DNA of 60,550 nucleotides, from assembly GCA_902826055.1 (NCBI GenBank), contig CADEDJ010000002.1, positions 1 to 60,550 on the forward strand, given 5' to 3'. The stretch is from an uncultured Nitrosomonas sp. GTDB taxonomy: Bacteria > Pseudomonadota > Gammaproteobacteria > Burkholderiales > Nitrosomonadaceae. The notes beneath the pieces were generated by a model. The model was not told where the DNA came from, searched no databases, and worked only from the letters and a program-made list of their open reading frames with translations. Shown here in pieces: positions 9,201 to 19,538 of this stretch (its first letter is position 1; each line of letters begins with the position of its first letter). Both the position numbers and the translations under genes were made by a program.

Positions 9201-11618
9201 ATGGTTAATATAGAAATCGATGGTAAGCAGGTGTCTGTACCTAAAGGCAGTACCATTATGGACGGTGCCAAACAGATCGGTGTATACATACCTCATTTTT
9301 GCTATCACAAGAAATTATCGATTGCAGCAAATTGCCGGATGTGTCTTGTACAAGTTGAAAAAGCGCCTAAACCACTGCCGGCTTGTGCAACACCCGTTAT
9401 GGACGGAATGAAAGTATATACACACTCGCAGCAAGCAGTTACAGCACAAAAAGGTGTGATGGAGTTTTTACTTATTAACCATCCCTTAGATTGTCCTATT
9501 TGTGATCAGGGTGGTGAATGTCAATTGCAGGATTTGGCGGTAGGCTATGGTGCAAGTGGATCCCGTTATTCTGAAGCGAAGCGTGTTGTGGTCAATAAAA
9601 ATTTGGGACCCTTGATATCAACAGATATGACGCGATGCATACATTGTACGCGTTGTGTGCGTTTTGGTCAGGAAATTGCAGGAATTATGGAACTAGGAAT
9701 GGTTGGTCGTGGCGAGCATTCTGAAATACTTGCTTTTGTTGGTAAAACTGTAGATTCTGAGTTGTCTGGTAATGTTATTGATCTGTGTCCTGTAGGTGCG
9801 TTGGTTAGCAAACCATTCCGCTATTCTGCGCGTACTTGGGAATTGTCACGTAGAAAATCAATAAGCCCTCACTGTGGCTTAGGTTCTAATTTGATCGTGC
9901 AAGTTAAGCAAAATCGTGTAATGCGTGTCTTGCCGCGTGATAATGAAGATATTAACGAATGTTGGCTATCGGACAAGGATCGTTTTTCATACGAAGGATT
10001 AAATTCCGATGACCGATTAACACGTCCAATGATTAAACGTCATGGTCAATGGATTGAATGCGAATGGCAGGAAGCATTGGAGTTTACAGCTCATGCACTA
10101 TTAGCAGTCAAACAGAAATATGGTGCAAAAAGTATCGCCGCATTAGGGTCTGCACACAGTACATCAGAAGAGCTTTATTTGTTACAAAAATTGTTGCGTG
10201 CTATGGGTAGCGGCAATATTGATCATCGTTTACGTCAATCTGATTTTCGTGCAGATAAATATCTACAAGGTGCTCCATGGTTAGGTAATAGTATTTCAGA
10301 TTTATCGCGCATAAAATCAGGCTTAATTATTGGTAGCACATTACGTAAGGATCACCCTCTCATTGCGCAGCGTTTACGCCAAGCTGTTAAGAATGGTATG
10401 CAATTGAACATAGTTAATCCCATCGATGATGATTTACTAGTCAATATTGCAAATAAAATAATTATTGCGCCTAATATGATGGTTAGAGTGCTTGCTGAGA
10501 TCTTAAAAGCAGCATTTGAAATAAAGGGAATGCATCAGTCGGATGAAATACAAAAAATCATTCATTCGGTCAATATATCAAGTACAGCAAGTGATATTGC
10601 TACTCATCTAATTGAAAATACGCCAGCCGCAATTTATCTCGGAAACTTGTCTCAACATCATCCAGAATATTCAAAAATTAACTTACTCGCTGTATGGCTT
10701 GCGCAAGTCACAGGTGCGAGTTTTGGCGTTTTGGGGGAAGCTGCGAACAGTGTAGGTGCTTACTTAGTGGGTGCTATACCGGATATTAGTTCATTATCGA
10801 TTTGTACAAAATCAGATTTTACTGTAAGTGGATTAAATGCATCACAAATGTTGGGTTTCGATACTAATACAGATTCAATCGATGAAAAATGCCAGGCATT
10901 CATTTTGATGAATGTAGAGCCTGAGTTTGATTCCTATAACTCTCAGAAAGCACTAGAAACCATAAGATCGAGTGAGTTTGTAGTAGCAATGAGTAGCTAC
11001 CAAGGAAATGCTGTAGATTATGCGGATGTAATGTTACCCATCGCACCATTTACTGAAACATCAGGTACTTATGTAAATACCGAAGGTCGAATCCAAAGTT
11101 TTAATGGTGTCGTGGCTCCTTTGGGCGAAGCGCGACCTGCATGGAAAGTATTACGTGTATTGGCTAACTTGCTAGCACTTGAGAAATTTGATTATGAAAC
11201 ACCAGAGCAAGTTCGCGCAGAAATTTTTCCAGATGGATTCGAAGTTAATCAGTATTTAAATAATGCAGTAGAGAATTATAACTTTGAAATTGAGGCGATA
11301 GAAAAACAAGGGCAAGGCTTGCAACGAATCGGGGAAGTACCGATTTATCAAGCAGATCCAGTTGTTCGGCGTGCTGAATCACTGCAATCTACACAAGATG
11401 CTCAATCGCCCAGGGTATGGATGGCAACAACGACACTGGAGTCTCTTAACATAGTTACTGGGGCGCAGGTAAGAGTAAAACAGGGAAGCGGATCTGTGCA
11501 ACTCGAAGTTGCTTGTGATGAAAAAATACCTGCAAAGTGTGCTCGTGTTGCATGTGCTCATCCAAGTACATTTATACTAGGTGGTTTGTTTGAAGAAATA
11601 TCAGTGGAGAAGTTGTAA
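9201..11618 (+). CDS. nuoG: NADH-quinone oxidoreductase subunit G
   Basis: Largest peripheral subunit, wiring electrons from NuoF toward NuoB. The N-terminal ferredoxin domain carries N1b (CYHKK, NCRMCLVQVE, PAC). It is followed by the N5 His-Cys3 motif (HPLDCPICDQGGECQLQ), the N4 four-cysteine motif (CIHCTRCVRFGQEIAG with CPVGAL) and a molybdopterin-oxidoreductase-like domain to residue 805. I do not see the extra Cys motif for cluster N7 (CxxCxxxCx27C), which only some bacteria have. nuoH follows after 22 bases. Confidence 0.96.
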   Translation: MVNIEIDGKQVSVPKGSTIMDGAKQIGVYIPHFCYHKKLSIAANCRMCLVQVEKAPKPLPACATPVMDGMKVYTHSQQAVTAQKGVMEFLLINHPLDCPICDQGGECQLQDLAVGYGASGSRYSEAKRVVVNKNLGPLISTDMTRCIHCTRCVRFGQEIAGIMELGMVGRGEHSEILAFVGKTVDSELSGNVIDLCPVGALVSKPFRYSARTWELSRRKSISPHCGLGSNLIVQVKQNRVMRVLPRDNEDINECWLSDKDRFSYEGLNSDDRLTRPMIKRHGQWIECEWQEALEFTAHALLAVKQKYGAKSIAALGSAHSTSEELYLLQKLLRAMGSGNIDHRLRQSDFRADKYLQGAPWLGNSISDLSRIKSGLIIGSTLRKDHPLIAQRLRQAVKNGMQLNIVNPIDDDLLVNIANKIIIAPNMMVRVLAEILKAAFEIKGMHQSDEIQKIIHSVNISSTASDIATHLIENTPAAIYLGNLSQHHPEYSKINLLAVWLAQVTGASFGVLGEAANSVGAYLVGAIPDISSLSICTKSDFTVSGLNASQMLGFDTNTDSIDEKCQAFILMNVEPEFDSYNSQKALETIRSSEFVVAMSSYQGNAVDYADVMLPIAPFTETSGTYVNTEGRIQSFNGVVAPLGEARPAWKVLRVLANLLALEKFDYETPEQVRAEIFPDGFEVNQYLNNAVENYNFEIEAIEKQGQGLQRIGEVPIYQADPVVRRAESLQSTQDAQSPRVWMATTTLESLNIVTGAQVRVKQGSGSVQLEVACDEKIPAKCARVACAHPSTFILGGLFEEISVEKL

Positions 11619-11640
11619 TGGTGAGGTTCGGAGTTAACTA

Positions 11641-12738
11641 ATGGAGAATATTCAGCAGCAGTTTGTTCAGTTATTTGGAACCGAGTTGGGCTCTATGCTG
11701 TTTTCATTGACGACTAATCTGGCACTAATCTTTGCTATTGTTATTCCATTATTATTGGGTGTTGCCTATCTGACTTTTGCTGAGCGTAAAGTAATTGCGT
11801 ATATGCAAATTCGTGTTGGTCCAAATAGGGTGACTTTTTTTGGAATCCCATGGTTACGAGGATGGGGGCAACCGATTGCCGATGCGGTTAAAGCACTAAT
11901 GAAGGAAATTGTCATTCCAACCGGTGCAAATAAGTTTTTGTTTATTTTAGCACCTATATTGACAATTATGCCTGCACTTGCTGCATGGGCAGTTATACCA
12001 TTTTCTCCTGAACTTGTTCTTGCAGATATCAATGCTGGATTATTGTATATTTTGGCGATGACATCAATGGGTATATACGGCATTATCATTGCTGGCTGGG
12101 CATCAAATTCTAAATATGCATTTTTGGGCGCTATGCGCTCTGCGGCACAAGTAGTTTCTTACGAATTGGCAATGGGTTTTGCTTTAGTGTGTGTTTTGAT
12201 GATGTCACAAAGTTTAAATCTCGGTGATATAGTGAACGGACAGCAAGGTGATAGTTTTTTAAATTGGTATTTGATTCCTCTATTTCCCATGTTTCTGGTT
12301 TATTTAATCTCAGGAATTGCTGAAACGAATCGTGCACCGTTTGATGTGGCCGAAGGTGAATCAGAAATCGTAGCGGGTTTTCATGTTGATTATTCAGGTA
12401 TGGCTTTTACAGTGTTTTTTCTGGCTGAATATTCCAACATGATTTTGGTTGCCGCATTAACGTCGATTATGTTTTTGGGGGGATGGCTTCCACCACTTGA
12501 TATTGTTCCGTTCACGTTGATACCGGGTTTCATCTGGCTGTTATTAAAAATTGCATTTGTTCTTTTCTTTTTTCTTTGGTTTCGTGCGACTTTTCCGCGC
12601 TATCGCTATGACCAAATTATGAGATTAGGATGGAAAGTATTTATTCCAATTACACTTGTGTGGATTGTTTTATTAGGATTAATAATGCAATTACCTGAGT
12701 CGGTAAGAAATTTACCGTTGTTAAATATCTGGTTTTAA
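11641..12738 (+). CDS. nuoH: NADH-quinone oxidoreductase subunit H
   Basis: Membrane subunit closing the quinone chamber and linking the peripheral arm to the proton pumps. About eight membrane helices are predicted. Family signatures are [31 protein letters not shown] and [15 protein letters not shown] with [14 protein letters not shown]. Length 365 residues is typical. The gene sits between nuoG and nuoI with 14-22 base gaps. Confidence 0.97.
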   Translation: MENIQQQFVQLFGTELGSMLFSLTTNLALIFAIVIPLLLGVAYLTFAERKVIAYMQIRVGPNRVTFFGIPWLRGWGQPIADAVKALMKEIVIPTGANKFLFILAPILTIMPALAAWAVIPFSPELVLADINAGLLYILAMTSMGIYGIIIAGWASNSKYAFLGAMRSAAQVVSYELAMGFALVCVLMMSQSLNLGDIVNGQQGDSFLNWYLIPLFPMFLVYLISGIAETNRAPFDVAEGESEIVAGFHVDYSGMAFTVFFLAEYSNMILVAALTSIMFLGGWLPPLDIVPFTLIPGFIWLLLKIAFVLFFFLWFRATFPRYRYDQIMRLGWKVFIPITLVWIVLLGLIMQLPESVRNLPLLNIWF

Positions 12739-12752
12739 GATAGAGAAATACA

Positions 12753-13241
12753 ATGAATCGTATAAAGAAATTTTTTAGCACTTTCCTGTTATTCGAATTG
12801 CTGAAAGGTATGGCGGTTACCGGAAAATATCTATTTAAACCGAAAATAACTGTACATTACCCTGAAGAAAAGACTCCACAATCGCCACGTTTTAGAGGCT
12901 TACATGCATTGCGGCGGTATCCCAATGGAGAAGAGCGTTGTATCGCCTGCAAACTGTGTGAGGCAGTTTGTCCAGCACTGGCGATTACCATTGAATCTGA
13001 GGAACGTGCTGATGGTACGCGACGTACCACGCGCTACGATATTGATTTAAGCAAATGTATTTTTTGCGGCTTTTGCGAGGAGTCATGTCCTGTGGATTCG
13101 ATTGTTGAAACACGTATCTTGGAATATCACTGCGAGAAAAGAGAGGATTTTATCTATACTAAAGAAATGTTATTGGCCGTTGGTGATCGCTATGAGGAGC
13201 AAATTGCCAAAGATAGGGAAGCCGATGCACATTATCGTTAA
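12753..13241 (+). CDS. nuoI: NADH-quinone oxidoreductase subunit I
   Basis: Membrane-attached ferredoxin-like subunit (TYKY/23 kDa) carrying [4Fe-4S] clusters N6a and N6b. The two motifs are clear: [16 protein letters not shown] and [16 protein letters not shown]. The amphipathic N-terminus (residues 1-30) is the membrane anchor. Length 162 residues is standard. It hands electrons from NuoG to NuoB. Confidence 0.98.
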   Translation: MNRIKKFFSTFLLFELLKGMAVTGKYLFKPKITVHYPEEKTPQSPRFRGLHALRRYPNGEERCIACKLCEAVCPALAITIESEERADGTRRTTRYDIDLSKCIFCGFCEESCPVDSIVETRILEYHCEKREDFIYTKEMLLAVGDRYEEQIAKDREADAHYR

Positions 13242-13261
13242 ACCTTGCTGGTAAACATACA

Positions 13262-13867
13262 ATGAACTTTCAAGATGTTATTTTTTATAGTTTTTCTGTG
13301 ATTCTAATTACTTCAGCACTTGGGGTAATTACAGTTCGTAATCCAGTTTATTCAGCGCTATTATTGGTATTGGCTTTTATTACATGTGCTGGTTTATGGT
13401 TATTGTTGGAGGCTGAGTTTCTTGCGATTACTTTAGTATTGGTATACGTCGGTGCTGTGATGGTATTGTTTCTATTTGTAGTAATGATGTTAGATATCAA
13501 TCTAGATCGTTTGCGAGAAGGTTTTTGGAAATGGTTTCCTTTTGGCGCACTTGTTGCGTTGATTATGGTTGGTGAAATGTCGATGGTTTTAATGGGTAAG
13601 TATTTTGGATCTGAAGAAATGCCGACACCCACTCCGCATGATGTTGATTACAGCAATACGAGAGAATTAGGCCGTTTGATTTACACTGAATATGTTTATG
13701 CTTTTGAATTAGCAGCGGTACTTTTACTTGTGGCAATGGTAGCTGCGATTGCGTTAACCTTACGTCATCGTGAAGATAAAAAATCGCCCAATCCTTCTAA
13801 GCAAGTTCAAGTAAAAAAGGAAGAGCGCTTACGTATTGTGGCGATCCCATCTGAAAAAAAGGAATAG
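13262..13867 (+). CDS. nuoJ: NADH-quinone oxidoreductase subunit J
   Basis: Membrane-arm subunit with five predicted helices, involved in coupling quinone chemistry to proton pumping. The conserved helix-3 region LVLVYVGAVMVLFLFVVMML (about residues 60-79) identifies the family. The C-terminal 35 residues are lysine-rich and cytoplasmic, somewhat extended but common among betaproteobacteria. Length is 201 residues. nuoK begins 65 bases downstream. Confidence 0.96.
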   Translation: MNFQDVIFYSFSVILITSALGVITVRNPVYSALLLVLAFITCAGLWLLLEAEFLAITLVLVYVGAVMVLFLFVVMMLDINLDRLREGFWKWFPFGALVALIMVGEMSMVLMGKYFGSEEMPTPTPHDVDYSNTRELGRLIYTEYVYAFELAAVLLLVAMVAAIALTLRHREDKKSPNPSKQVQVKKEERLRIVAIPSEKKE

Positions 13868-13932
13868 TAATTAAATTATTTATGAAAACCCTTAGTAACT
13901 TGTATAAATGTATATAAGGGGAGGTAATTAGC

Positions 13933-14238
13933 TTGGTTTCGTTATCCCATTATTTAGTACTTGGCGCAATTTTATTTGCTATTGGTATAGTTGGTATATT
14001 TCTCAATCGGAAAAATGTCATCATTATTTTGATGTCAATTGAGCTAATGTTGTTAGCTGTAAATATGAACTTTGTAGCATTTTCACATTATTTGCAGGAT
14101 ATTTCCGGCCAGGTTTTTGTATTTTTTATTTTGACTGTTGCAGCAGCAGAATCAGCAATTGGTTTGGCAATACTTGTCGTGTTATTTCGTCATCAGCAAA
14201 CGATTAATGTTGATGATTTGGATAAGCTCAAAGGTTGA
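13933..14238 (+). CDS. nuoK: NADH-quinone oxidoreductase subunit K
   Basis: Small antiporter-like (MrpC-type) membrane subunit with three helices. It carries the two membrane glutamates typical of NuoK, in [12 protein letters not shown] and [13 protein letters not shown]. The TTG start is supported by a strong GGGGAGG ribosome site 8 bases upstream and by the canonical 101-residue length beginning [15 protein letters not shown]. Confidence 0.97.
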   Translation: MVSLSHYLVLGAILFAIGIVGIFLNRKNVIIILMSIELMLLAVNMNFVAFSHYLQDISGQVFVFFILTVAAAESAIGLAILVVLFRHQQTINVDDLDKLKG

Positions 14239-14290
14239 CGGATAACTTATAGAGCTTGATTAAGTATATAAATATGAATTATTGATAGCG

Positions 14291-16231
14291 ATGCAAAAAC
14301 TTTATTTACTGGTGCCGCTTGCACCACTTTTAGGCGCACTTATTGCAGGATTGCTGGGGCGTTTTATTGGACCTGTGTGGAGTCACCGTGCAACTATTGC
14401 GCTTGTATTTGTTTCTCTTCTAGCTTCTGTGGTTATATTTTTTGATGTCTTGGAAGGAAATACTTACAACGGTAGTGTATACACCTGGTTGGTGACAGGA
14501 GATACTCGATTCGAGATTGGTTTTTTAATTGATCAACTGTCATCAACCATGATGGTGGTTGTCAGCTTAGTTTCATTGATGGTGCATATATACACTATTG
14601 GTTATATGCATGATGATCCAGGTTATCAACGTTTCTTTAGCTATATTTCATTATTCACCTTCTCAATGATGATGTTGGTAATGTCAAATAACTTTTTGCA
14701 GTTATTTTTTGGTTGGGAAGCCGTTGGCCTGGTGTCTTATTTGCTGATTGGGTTCTGGTATACCCGTCCAACAGCTATTTACGCTAATTTAAAAGCATTT
14801 TTAGTAAATCGTGTGGGTGATTTTGGTTTTCTTTTGGGTATCGCCCTTGTGTTAATGTATTTCGGTACATTGGATTATTCGACTGTCTTTGTACAAGCAC
14901 CAAATAAAACAGATGAAATGATTGAGGTAATACCCGGTATATCCTGGTTGGTTATAACGTTGATTTGTATTTTGTTGTTTGTGGGTGCTATGGGTAAATC
15001 TGCACAATTTCCATTACATGTGTGGTTACCTGATTCAATGGAAGGCCCTACACCAATTTCTGCATTGATTCATGCGGCAACTATGGTAACAGCTGGTATT
15101 TTTATGGTAGCTCGGATGTCCCCGCTTTTTGAATTATCAGAAACGGCTTTATCGGTGATCTTAATTGTTGGTGGAATAACTACTTTATTCATGGCGCTGG
15201 TTGCAGTAGTACAGAACGATATTAAACGCGTAGTTGCTTATTCTACATTATCACAATTGGGTTATATGACTGTGGCGCTCGGTGCATCTGCTTACTCGGC
15301 GGCAATTTTTCATTTGATGACCCATGCTTTTTTTAAAGCCGTTTTATTTTTAGGCGCAGGCTCGGTAATTATTGCTATGCACCACGAGCAAAACATGCAG
15401 AAAATGGGAGGACTCAAAAACTATATGCCCATTACCTATTGGACAATGTTTATTGCTGCACTGGCAAGTGCTGGTGTGCCGGGATTTTCCGGTTTCTTTT
15501 CTAAAGATGCAATTATAGAAGCGGTGCATTTTGCAGATATTCCTGGTACTGGTTTTGCATATTTCTGTGTATTGGTTACCGTCTTTGTGACAGCTTTATA
15601 TACATTTCGATTAATATTTTTGACCTTTCATGGACAAACAAGAATGGATGCGCATACAAAAGAGCATCTGCATGAATCACCGTGGGTAGTGACAATGCCA
15701 TTAATAGTCTTAGCCATTCCAACGATTGCAGCGGGGTGGTTTATTGGTTCTATAGTATTTGGGGATTATTTTAATTCTGCAATTCATGTGCTACCACAGC
15801 ACAATGCTATTCAGAAATTAGGTGCAGAATTTAATGGTATTGGAGAAATGATGTTACATGCATTGTCTACAGCACCATTCTGGTTATCTATGGCAGGTAT
15901 CTTTACTGCTTGGTATTTATACACTGTGCGAACGGATATTCCAGGAAAAGTAAAGGCTTATTTCGGTTCGGTGTATAACATTTTGGATCGTAAGTATTAT
16001 ATTGACGAATTGTATTCATGGTTATTTGCCGGAGGCTCGCGTGCCTTAGGAACTACATTGTGGAAGTATGGTGACATCAAAGTAATTGATGGATTTTTTG
16101 TCAATGGAACCGCTCGTGTTGTGACGCTGACAGCTACAATTGTACGGCACTTCCAAACAGGTTATATCTATCATTACGCGTTTACCATGATTGTTGGCAT
16201 ATTTGTTATCTTGACATTATGGCTTTATTGA
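14291..16231 (+). CDS. nuoL: NADH-quinone oxidoreductase subunit L
   Basis: Distal antiporter-like proton pump of complex I with the long lateral helix at its C-terminus. Key signatures are NNFLQLFFGWEAVGLVSYLLIGFW with the helix-5 glutamate, the GKSAQFPLHVWLPDSMEGPTPISALIHAATM block, and the FFSKDAII segment. I start at ATG 14291 (MQKLYLLVPLAPLLG) rather than the TTG 9 bases earlier, giving 646 residues. The gene is followed by nuoM after 71 bases. Confidence 0.97.
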   Translation: MQKLYLLVPLAPLLGALIAGLLGRFIGPVWSHRATIALVFVSLLASVVIFFDVLEGNTYNGSVYTWLVTGDTRFEIGFLIDQLSSTMMVVVSLVSLMVHIYTIGYMHDDPGYQRFFSYISLFTFSMMMLVMSNNFLQLFFGWEAVGLVSYLLIGFWYTRPTAIYANLKAFLVNRVGDFGFLLGIALVLMYFGTLDYSTVFVQAPNKTDEMIEVIPGISWLVITLICILLFVGAMGKSAQFPLHVWLPDSMEGPTPISALIHAATMVTAGIFMVARMSPLFELSETALSVILIVGGITTLFMALVAVVQNDIKRVVAYSTLSQLGYMTVALGASAYSAAIFHLMTHAFFKAVLFLGAGSVIIAMHHEQNMQKMGGLKNYMPITYWTMFIAALASAGVPGFSGFFSKDAIIEAVHFADIPGTGFAYFCVLVTVFVTALYTFRLIFLTFHGQTRMDAHTKEHLHESPWVVTMPLIVLAIPTIAAGWFIGSIVFGDYFNSAIHVLPQHNAIQKLGAEFNGIGEMMLHALSTAPFWLSMAGIFTAWYLYTVRTDIPGKVKAYFGSVYNILDRKYYIDELYSWLFAGGSRALGTTLWKYGDIKVIDGFFVNGTARVVTLTATIVRHFQTGYIYHYAFTMIVGIFVILTLWLY

Positions 16232-16302
16232 GCTTCACATCTGAAAAAATCTATGAACTAATAGTTATAGATAATAAATACTAAAAATAACTCGGAATAA
16301 GT

Positions 16303-17787
16303 ATGTCATTTGAATTCCCATTATTGAGCCTTATTATTTGGTTGCCAATCGTGTTTGGCATTGCTGTGTTTGTAACGGGGGATGATCGCAATGCGCATTT
16401 AGCACGTTGGATTTCACTTGTCGGGTCAGTCCTAGGATTGCTGGTTGCTCTCCCCTTATATACAGGTTTTGATTCTACAACAAGCACAATGCAGTTTGTG
16501 GAAAGTCATATCTGGTTTGAACGCTTCAATGTCAACTATCATATAGGTGTGGATGGCATATCAATGCCATTGATCTTGTTGAATTGCTTCATTACGCCAT
16601 TGGTTATTGGAGCGGGCTGGGAAGTCATTAAAGAGCGAGTGTCTCAATATATGGGTGCATTCTTGGTAATGTCAGGTATTGTTAATGGTGTTTTTGCGTC
16701 TTTGGATGCAATGCTGTTTTATGTTTTTTGGGAAGCGTCGTTGATACCGATGTTTTTGATTATCGGAATATGGGGTGGCCCTAATCGCGTATATGCGGCT
16801 ATCAAATTTTTCCTTTATACATTGCTTGGTTCTTTATTGATGCTGATCGCATTTATTTATTTGTATCAAACGTCAGGGGGTAGTTTTGCGATACAAGATT
16901 ATCATCAACTGGCCATTCCATTGATACCGCAAATTCTCATTTTTGTTGCATTCCTTCTCGCGTTTGCTGTAAAAGTACCCATGTGGCCAGTACATACATG
17001 GTTGCCAGATGCACACGTGGAAGCGCCTACCGGCGGTTCAGTCGTTCTGGCAGCTATTTTACTTAAATTGGGTGGTTATGGATTCTTACGTTTTTCATTG
17101 CCAATTGCACCTGATGCTAGCCACTTTTTGGCTGATATGATGATCGCACTATCGCTGATAGCAGTGGTATACATTGGATTAATTGCATTAATGCAAGTTG
17201 ACATGAAAAAATTGATTGCCTACTCATCCGTAGCACATATGGGATTTGTTACGTTAGGCTTTTTCCTATTTAATTCGTATGGTCTCGAAGGCGCAATGGT
17301 TCAAATGATATCGCACGGATTTATTTCGGGTGCGATGTTCTTGTGTGTGGGTATACTGTATGACAGATTACATTCGCGCCAAATTGCGGATTATGGCGGA
17401 GTGGTTAATAAAATGCCTACGTTTGCTGCTTTTTTTATGTTATTTGCAATGGCAAATGCCGGATTACCTGGTACAAGTGGATTTGTGGGTGAATTTATGG
17501 TCATTATGGGTAGTATAAAAGCTAATTTCTGGTACGCTTTTTTAGCCGCAACTACATTAATTTTCGGAGCAGCTTATACATTATGGATGTATAAACGAGT
17601 CGTATTTGGTGCTGTAACAAATTCAGGCGTTGAAGGATTGGAAGATATTTCAAAGCGCGAGTTTGCATTATTGGCAATTTTGGCTATTTCGGTTCTATGG
17701 ATTGGCGTTTATCCATATCCATTAACTGATGTAATGCACGCAACGATAGATCATTTACTGATACACGTAAATAATAGCAAATTATAA
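16303..17787 (+). CDS. nuoM: NADH-quinone oxidoreductase subunit M
   Basis: Second antiporter-like proton-pumping subunit. Signatures are FYVFWEASLIPMFLIIGIWGG with the helix-5 glutamate, the KVPMWPVHTWLPDAHVEAPTGGSV block and the MKKLIAYSSVAHMGFV lysine region. 494 residues with about 14 helices is the expected size. The ATG start is in good context 71 bases after nuoL. Confidence 0.97.
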   Translation: MSFEFPLLSLIIWLPIVFGIAVFVTGDDRNAHLARWISLVGSVLGLLVALPLYTGFDSTTSTMQFVESHIWFERFNVNYHIGVDGISMPLILLNCFITPLVIGAGWEVIKERVSQYMGAFLVMSGIVNGVFASLDAMLFYVFWEASLIPMFLIIGIWGGPNRVYAAIKFFLYTLLGSLLMLIAFIYLYQTSGGSFAIQDYHQLAIPLIPQILIFVAFLLAFAVKVPMWPVHTWLPDAHVEAPTGGSVVLAAILLKLGGYGFLRFSLPIAPDASHFLADMMIALSLIAVVYIGLIALMQVDMKKLIAYSSVAHMGFVTLGFFLFNSYGLEGAMVQMISHGFISGAMFLCVGILYDRLHSRQIADYGGVVNKMPTFAAFFMLFAMANAGLPGTSGFVGEFMVIMGSIKANFWYAFLAATTLIFGAAYTLWMYKRVVFGAVTNSGVEGLEDISKREFALLAILAISVLWIGVYPYPLTDVMHATIDHLLIHVNNSKL

Positions 17788-17836
17788 AAAAATGACCTTT
17801 TATAGTCATATTTTTTGTCGAGAGGATTAAGAATTA

Positions 17837-19282
17837 ATGAATTTTATACCACCTGATTTTGCGCCAGCCTCTTCAGAGATTTTTATGCTCATTATGGTGT
17901 GCGTGGTAATGCTTGCTGATCTCACTGCTGGTGAAAATAAACGTTATGTCGCTTATTTGCTAACGCAAATTACGTTAGTTGGCTGCACAGTATTGACTTT
18001 TTTATCATTCTCAACAGAGACCAGCCAAACATTTTCAGGAATGTTTGTTGACGATTCGATGGCGGACATTTTGAAATTAATGGTATACGGTACAGTATCA
18101 GCAGTGTTGATATATTCTTATGCTTATATCAGTGATCGTGGCATGTTAAGAGGTGAATTTTTTAGTTTGATATTGTTCGCTACTCTAGGAATGATGGTGA
18201 TGATTTCCGCTAGTCATTTTCTAACGTTGTATATCGGTTTGGAATTACTTTCACTTTCACTTTACGCATTGGTAGCTTTACGGCGGGACTCAGTCATTGC
18301 AACAGAAGCAGCGATGAAGTTTTTCGTACTTGGAGCGTTGGCATCTGGATTCTTACTTTATGGAATGTCGATGGTTTATGGCGCAACAGGTACCTTGCAT
18401 ATTTCCCAGCTTGCTCAGATTATTCAAAGTGAAGCAAGCAGTAAAGAAGTCTTAGTTGTAGGTTTAGTGTTTATTGTGGCTGGAATTAGTTTCAAATTAA
18501 GTGCAGCGCCTTTTCATATGTGGGCACCAGATGTTTATCAAGGCGCGCCAACTGCAGTCACATTATTTATTGGTTCTGCTCCAAAGTTTGCAGCTTTTGG
18601 TTTTGTAATGCGCTTATTGATCGAAGGCATGGGTGAAATGGTTGCAGATTGGCAAGGTATGTTGGTGATTTTAGCTGTTATGTCAATGGCTGTTGGTAAC
18701 CTCGCCGCTATTGCACAAGAGAACATTAAACGTATGCTAGCGTATTCGACTATTTCTCACATGGGTTTCTTGCTACTTGGATTTATAAGTGCGGATTCAA
18801 ATGGTTACAGTTCCGCTTTGTTTTATGTTATTGCCTATGTTCTGATGACGCTCGGTACTTTTGCTATGATCATGTTGCTATGTCGTACTGGATTTGAAGC
18901 AGAAAATATTAGCGACTTTAAAGGATTGAGTAAAAGAAATTCTTGGTATGCATTTATTACTTTGCTATTAATGTTTTCATTGGCAGGGATACCGCCAATG
19001 ATTGGATTCTATGCCAAACTGTCTGTATTACAAGCAGTGGTTAATGCTGGTTATATTTGGCTTGCGGTTATAGCAGTGCTGTTTTCATTGATTGGTGCTT
19101 TTTATTACTTGCGTATTATTAAGCTCATGTATTTTGATGAACCTGAAACTGATGAGCCGATTACGCCTAATAGTGAAGTAAAAATTCTACTAAGTGCAAA
19201 TGGCTTTGCAGTTCTGGCTCTTGGTATATTCCCCCAAGCGTTAATGGGACTAAGTCTCTACGCTATTCAAAATTCCATGTAA
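17837..19282 (+). CDS. nuoN: NADH-quinone oxidoreductase subunit N
   Basis: Third antiporter-like proton-pumping subunit and last gene of the operon. Signatures are [21 protein letters not shown] with the helix-5 glutamate, [23 protein letters not shown] and [20 protein letters not shown]. Length 481 residues is normal. The ATG follows an AGAGGATTAA ribosome site. All fourteen subunits are present in the standard order, so complex I should be functional. Confidence 0.97.
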   Translation: MNFIPPDFAPASSEIFMLIMVCVVMLADLTAGENKRYVAYLLTQITLVGCTVLTFLSFSTETSQTFSGMFVDDSMADILKLMVYGTVSAVLIYSYAYISDRGMLRGEFFSLILFATLGMMVMISASHFLTLYIGLELLSLSLYALVALRRDSVIATEAAMKFFVLGALASGFLLYGMSMVYGATGTLHISQLAQIIQSEASSKEVLVVGLVFIVAGISFKLSAAPFHMWAPDVYQGAPTAVTLFIGSAPKFAAFGFVMRLLIEGMGEMVADWQGMLVILAVMSMAVGNLAAIAQENIKRMLAYSTISHMGFLLLGFISADSNGYSSALFYVIAYVLMTLGTFAMIMLLCRTGFEAENISDFKGLSKRNSWYAFITLLLMFSLAGIPPMIGFYAKLSVLQAVVNAGYIWLAVIAVLFSLIGAFYYLRIIKLMYFDEPETDEPITPNSEVKILLSANGFAVLALGIFPQALMGLSLYAIQNSM

Positions 19283-19285
19283 ATA

Positions 19286-19321
19286 TTTAACAAAAGCATA
19301 TTTAAAAAATACTTTGTTAAA
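19286..19321 (+). terminator. Possible AT-rich terminator hairpin after nuoN
   Basis: Arms TTTAACAAA and TTTGTTAAA form a 9-bp stem with an 18-base A/T-rich loop just after nuoN. No clear T-run follows, so the strength is uncertain, but its place at the end of the operon fits. Confidence 0.35.
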
Positions 19322-19482
19322 CGACTATTAAGCGGGTTTGAATTTGGCCTTTGTATGAGCCATTTATTTCAATGACCTGAAATTTCAGTTATTGTTTTTC
19401 TTCTAGACGATAGTCAATAATGCTAAAAACAAGGTATGTACATCGGCTTATTTAATAGTTAGTACCTTATTAGCCATATCAA

Positions 19483-19510
19483 CTTGAATTTTTCTTCATT
19501 ACCCCTATAT
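19483..19510 (+). promoter_or_regulatory. Heat-shock (sigma-32-like) promoter of htpG
   Basis: CTTGAAT at 19483-19489 and CCCCTATAT at 19502-19510 are separated by 12 bases. They closely match the sigma-32 elements CTTGAAA and CCCCATNT. The site lies 29 bases before the htpG start, and HtpG is a classical member of that regulon. Assignment rests on motif similarity only. Confidence 0.65.
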
Positions 19511-19538
19511 TAAAAACAAAATTTTTAAGGAGATAAAA